A DNA stretch of 26,804 nt from an uncultured Paracoccaceae bacterium (GTDB lineage: Bacteria; Pseudomonadota; Alphaproteobacteria; Rhodobacterales; Rhodobacteraceae). Made by a program: the position numbers and the translations under genes. Shown here in pieces: positions 24,855 through 26,804 of this stretch. Location of the stretch: positions 1 through 26,804 of the forward strand of contig CALFYQ010000459.1 of NCBI GenBank assembly GCA_937952085.1. Reading direction: 5' to 3'. The notes beneath the pieces are model-generated. The model was not told where the DNA came from and did no database searches. It saw only the letters and a list, made by a program, of their open reading frames with translations. How positions within the stretch are numbered: position 1 is the first letter of the stretch; every line of letters begins with the position of its first letter.

Positions 24855-25844
24855 ATGAACGCATCCCGCAAGCTCTCGCGCCGCCTGACCGGCGCGCTGC
24901 TCAGCGCCTCGACGATCCTCGGTTTCGCAGCGGGCGCCGCCGCGGAGTACCCGGAGCGGCCGATAACGCTGGTCGTGCCGTTCGGCGCAGGCGGGGGAAC
25001 CGATGCGACGGGGCGGATGATCGCCTCCGTTCTGCAGAAGGGGCTCGGCCAGCCGGTCACCGTCGTCAACCGCACGGGAGGGAGCGGCGTGGTGGGCCAC
25101 ACGGCGGTCGCCACTGCGGAGCCTGACGGCTACACGATCGGGGTCATCACCGGCGAAAGCGGCATGATGCACTGGGCCGGCCTCACCGATCTCACCTATG
25201 AGGATTTCACGCCGATCGCGCTCTACAACTATGATCCGGCCGGCTTCCAGGTCGCGGCGGGTTCGCCCTGGAATTCCATCAACGACGTGATCGCCGACGT
25301 GAAGGCGAACCCCGGCACGTACAAGGCCGGCGGCGCCGGGCAGGGCGCAATCTGGCATCTCGCCATGGCCGGCGTGCTCGCCGCCGCGGGCGCCGATCCG
25401 ACGTCCGTCGCCTGGGTGCCTTCGGCCGGCGCGGCGCCGGGCCTGCAGGAGCTGATGGCCGGCGCGCTCGACTTTGTGCCCTGCTCGGTCGTCGAGGCGC
25501 GCGCCCTGATCGAGGCCGGCAAGGTGCGCGCGCTGGTGGTGATGGATACGCAAAGGCTCGCCGCCTATCCCGACATACCGACGATCGAGGAGGCGGCCGG
25601 TTTTCAGGCCAGTTTCGCCGCCTGGCGCGGCATCGCCGGCCCGAAGGGCCTTCCGGACGACGTGAAGGCGAGGCTCACCGCCGCGATGGAGAAGGTCTAC
25701 AATTCCGACGAGTTCCAGAGCTTCATGAAAGAGCAGGGCTTTGGCCTGATCTGGGCATCCGGTGACGACTTCGTAACCTGGCAGAAGGAGCACGACGCCG
25801 ATTACGGCAAGGTGATGAAGGCGGTCGGTCTCGCCAAGGAGTGA
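24855..25844 (+). CDS. TctC/Bug-family tripartite tricarboxylate transporter substrate-binding protein
   Basis: The protein has 329 residues. The ATG at 24855 has GGGAG 6 bases upstream and opens a signal peptide (basic MNASRKLSRRL, hydrophobic core, likely cleavage after AGAAA before EYPERPI). The mature start YPERPITLVVPFGAGGGTDATGR is the family hallmark, and later VVNRTGGSGVVGHTAVATAEPDGYT and YPDIPTIEEAAGF are also typical. These periplasmic proteins bind carboxylated solutes and deliver them to a TctA/TctB membrane pair, neither of which is in the window. It is followed after 28 bases by an SMP-30-like gene, which suggests an operon for a sugar-acid or lactone-derived substrate. Orphan TctC genes are common, so the true partner may be elsewhere. 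The substrate cannot be told from sequence. Confidence 0.93.
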   Translation: MNASRKLSRRLTGALLSASTILGFAAGAAAEYPERPITLVVPFGAGGGTDATGRMIASVLQKGLGQPVTVVNRTGGSGVVGHTAVATAEPDGYTIGVITGESGMMHWAGLTDLTYEDFTPIALYNYDPAGFQVAAGSPWNSINDVIADVKANPGTYKAGGAGQGAIWHLAMAGVLAAAGADPTSVAWVPSAGAAPGLQELMAGALDFVPCSVVEARALIEAGKVRALVVMDTQRLAAYPDIPTIEEAAGFQASFAAWRGIAGPKGLPDDVKARLTAAMEKVYNSDEFQSFMKEQGFGLIWASGDDFVTWQKEHDADYGKVMKAVGLAKE

Positions 25845-25872
25845 GGCCGCGCGGGCGAGGCGGAGTCGCGCG

Positions 25873-26804
25873 ATGACGAGAATCGAGATCCGCGACTTCC
25901 GTCTGAAGGCGGAGGACGTGAGTTGGACGGGAGAGGCGCTCGCCCGGCCGGAATGCGTCCTCTGCGAGCCGGACGGAACGCTTTGGATCGGCGACAGGCG
26001 CGGGGCTTTCACCCGGCGCGATCCCGATGGAACGCAGACCCTTCTCGGCGCAATGGGGCCGCTGCCCAACGGCATGGCGATGGACCGGGAGGGCCGGCTT
26101 CTCGTTGCAAACCTGGAGACCGGCGTGCTTTTCCGTGTGGAGCGCGACGGGCGCGAGACGGCGGTGCTGGACGAGGCGGAAGGCCAACCGCTCGGCTCGC
26201 TCAACTTCGCCTATTTCGATCCTGCGGGGCGGGCGTGGCTGACGATCTCGACCCGCACCGTCCCGCGGAAGCTGGCGCTCGACGAGCCGCGGGCGGACGG
26301 ATTGCTGCTCCGGCTCCACCGCGACGGCGAGGCGGAGGTCGTCGCGCGAGACTTCTTCTTCGCGAACGAGGTGCGGGTCGACCGGGCCGGCGCCTGGCTC
26401 TACATCGCCGAGACGACCGCCGGGCGGATCCGCCGCGCGCCGCTCTCGGCCGAGGGGGCGCTCGGCGCGTTCGAGCCCTTCGGGCCGGACCCGCTCTGGC
26501 CCGGCGCGCGGACGGACGGGATCGCCTTCGACTGCGAGGGCAACCTCTGGGCCACCGAGATCAGCCGCAACGCGCTCGTCGTATTGACGCCGGATGGCGA
26601 GCCGATCACCGTCTGGCAGGATGCGGAGGGGGCGCTCCTGCGGCATCCGACGAGCGTCGCGTTCGGCGGGCCGGACCTGCGCACCGTCTATGTCGGATCG
26701 CTGGTGATGGAGCGGCTTTTTACCTTCCGGTCCCCCATCGCCGGGGAGCCCATGTATCACTGGCGGGCGCGGGCGCGCCCGCCTGACGCAAAGGAAAACA
26801 GGAT
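25873..26804 (+). CDS. SMP-30/gluconolactonase-like protein, 3' end missing
   Basis: There are 310 codons from the ATG at 25873 (GGAG 7 bases upstream) with no stop before the right edge, so the gene is partial. The sequence is a beta-propeller of SMP-30/gluconolactonase type: DGTLWIGDRRG at about 34-44, PLPNGMAMDREGRLLVAN, FANEVRVDRAGAWLYIAET, TDGIAFDCEGNLWATE and HPTSVAFGG. Candidate metal ligands at family positions are Glu27 (RPEC instead of the usual EGP), Asn165 and Asp215. Members hydrolyse sugar lactones or related esters, usually in the cytoplasm. The altered N-terminal motif makes the exact substrate uncertain. It lies 28 bases after the tctC-like gene and is probably co-transcribed, so it may process the imported compound. 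At 310 residues it is near full family length and should end soon after the edge. Confidence 0.85.
   Translation, partial: MTRIEIRDFRLKAEDVSWTGEALARPECVLCEPDGTLWIGDRRGAFTRRDPDGTQTLLGAMGPLPNGMAMDREGRLLVANLETGVLFRVERDGRETAVLDEAEGQPLGSLNFAYFDPAGRAWLTISTRTVPRKLALDEPRADGLLLRLHRDGEAEVVARDFFFANEVRVDRAGAWLYIAETTAGRIRRAPLSAEGALGAFEPFGPDPLWPGARTDGIAFDCEGNLWATEISRNALVVLTPDGEPITVWQDAEGALLRHPTSVAFGGPDLRTVYVGSLVMERLFTFRSPIAGEPMYHWRARARPPDAKENR

Overview
The window comes from a high-GC bacterium, most likely an alphaproteobacterium of the Rhodobacterales type. The reasons are the Caulobacter-style Tad/Cpa pilus genes, strongly GC-ending codons and a TctC-type solute-binding protein. No rRNA, tRNA, CRISPR or insertion sequence was seen. 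The assignment rests on protein families read by eye, not on a database search.

Region 1 (1-8410, minus strand) is a Tad (tight adherence, type IVc) pilus operon. In transcription order it holds flp pilin, cpaF/tadA ATPase, tadB, tadC, a TadG-like protein, cpaA prepilin peptidase, cpaB, cpaE/tadZ, and two TadE-like minor pilins; the last is cut by the left edge. Genes overlap by a few bases or lie close together. The exception is the 63-base gap after flp, which holds an 11-bp perfect stem-loop. The secretin (CpaC/RcpA), CpaD and TadD are not in the window.

Region 2 (8411-9160) is a divergent intergenic region with no supported gene. It holds the flp leader, including a three-residue mini-ORF behind a perfect Shine-Dalgarno, and an AT-rich patch.

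Region 3 (9161-23202, plus strand) is a tightly coupled type I secretion operon. Two ABC half-transporters, a HlyD-type adaptor and a 2958-residue repeat adhesin overlap by 4-11 bases at each junction. The first ABC protein has a degenerate nucleotide-binding domain and the second looks largely catalytic, which suggests an asymmetric heterodimer. The adhesin has a Pro/Ala-rich N-terminus, about 22 beta-sandwich-like repeats, a Gly-rich hinge, a few RTX-like turns and a C-terminal secretion target. Eight of the repeats are exactly 336 bp each in tandem. A 704-bp block covering two repeats occurs twice, identical at every base, 5208 bp apart and in frame. No TolC-like outer-membrane channel is present.

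Region 4 (23203-24002) shows no supported gene.

Region 5 (24003-26804, plus strand) is a metabolic or regulatory segment. It has a Crp/Fnr-family regulator of clearly lower GC, a TctC solute-binding protein preceded by a small inverted repeat, and an SMP-30/gluconolactonase-like protein that runs off the right edge.

Regions 1 and 3 are two surface-attachment systems placed back to back: a pilus for first contact and a secreted giant adhesin for firmer binding or biofilm.
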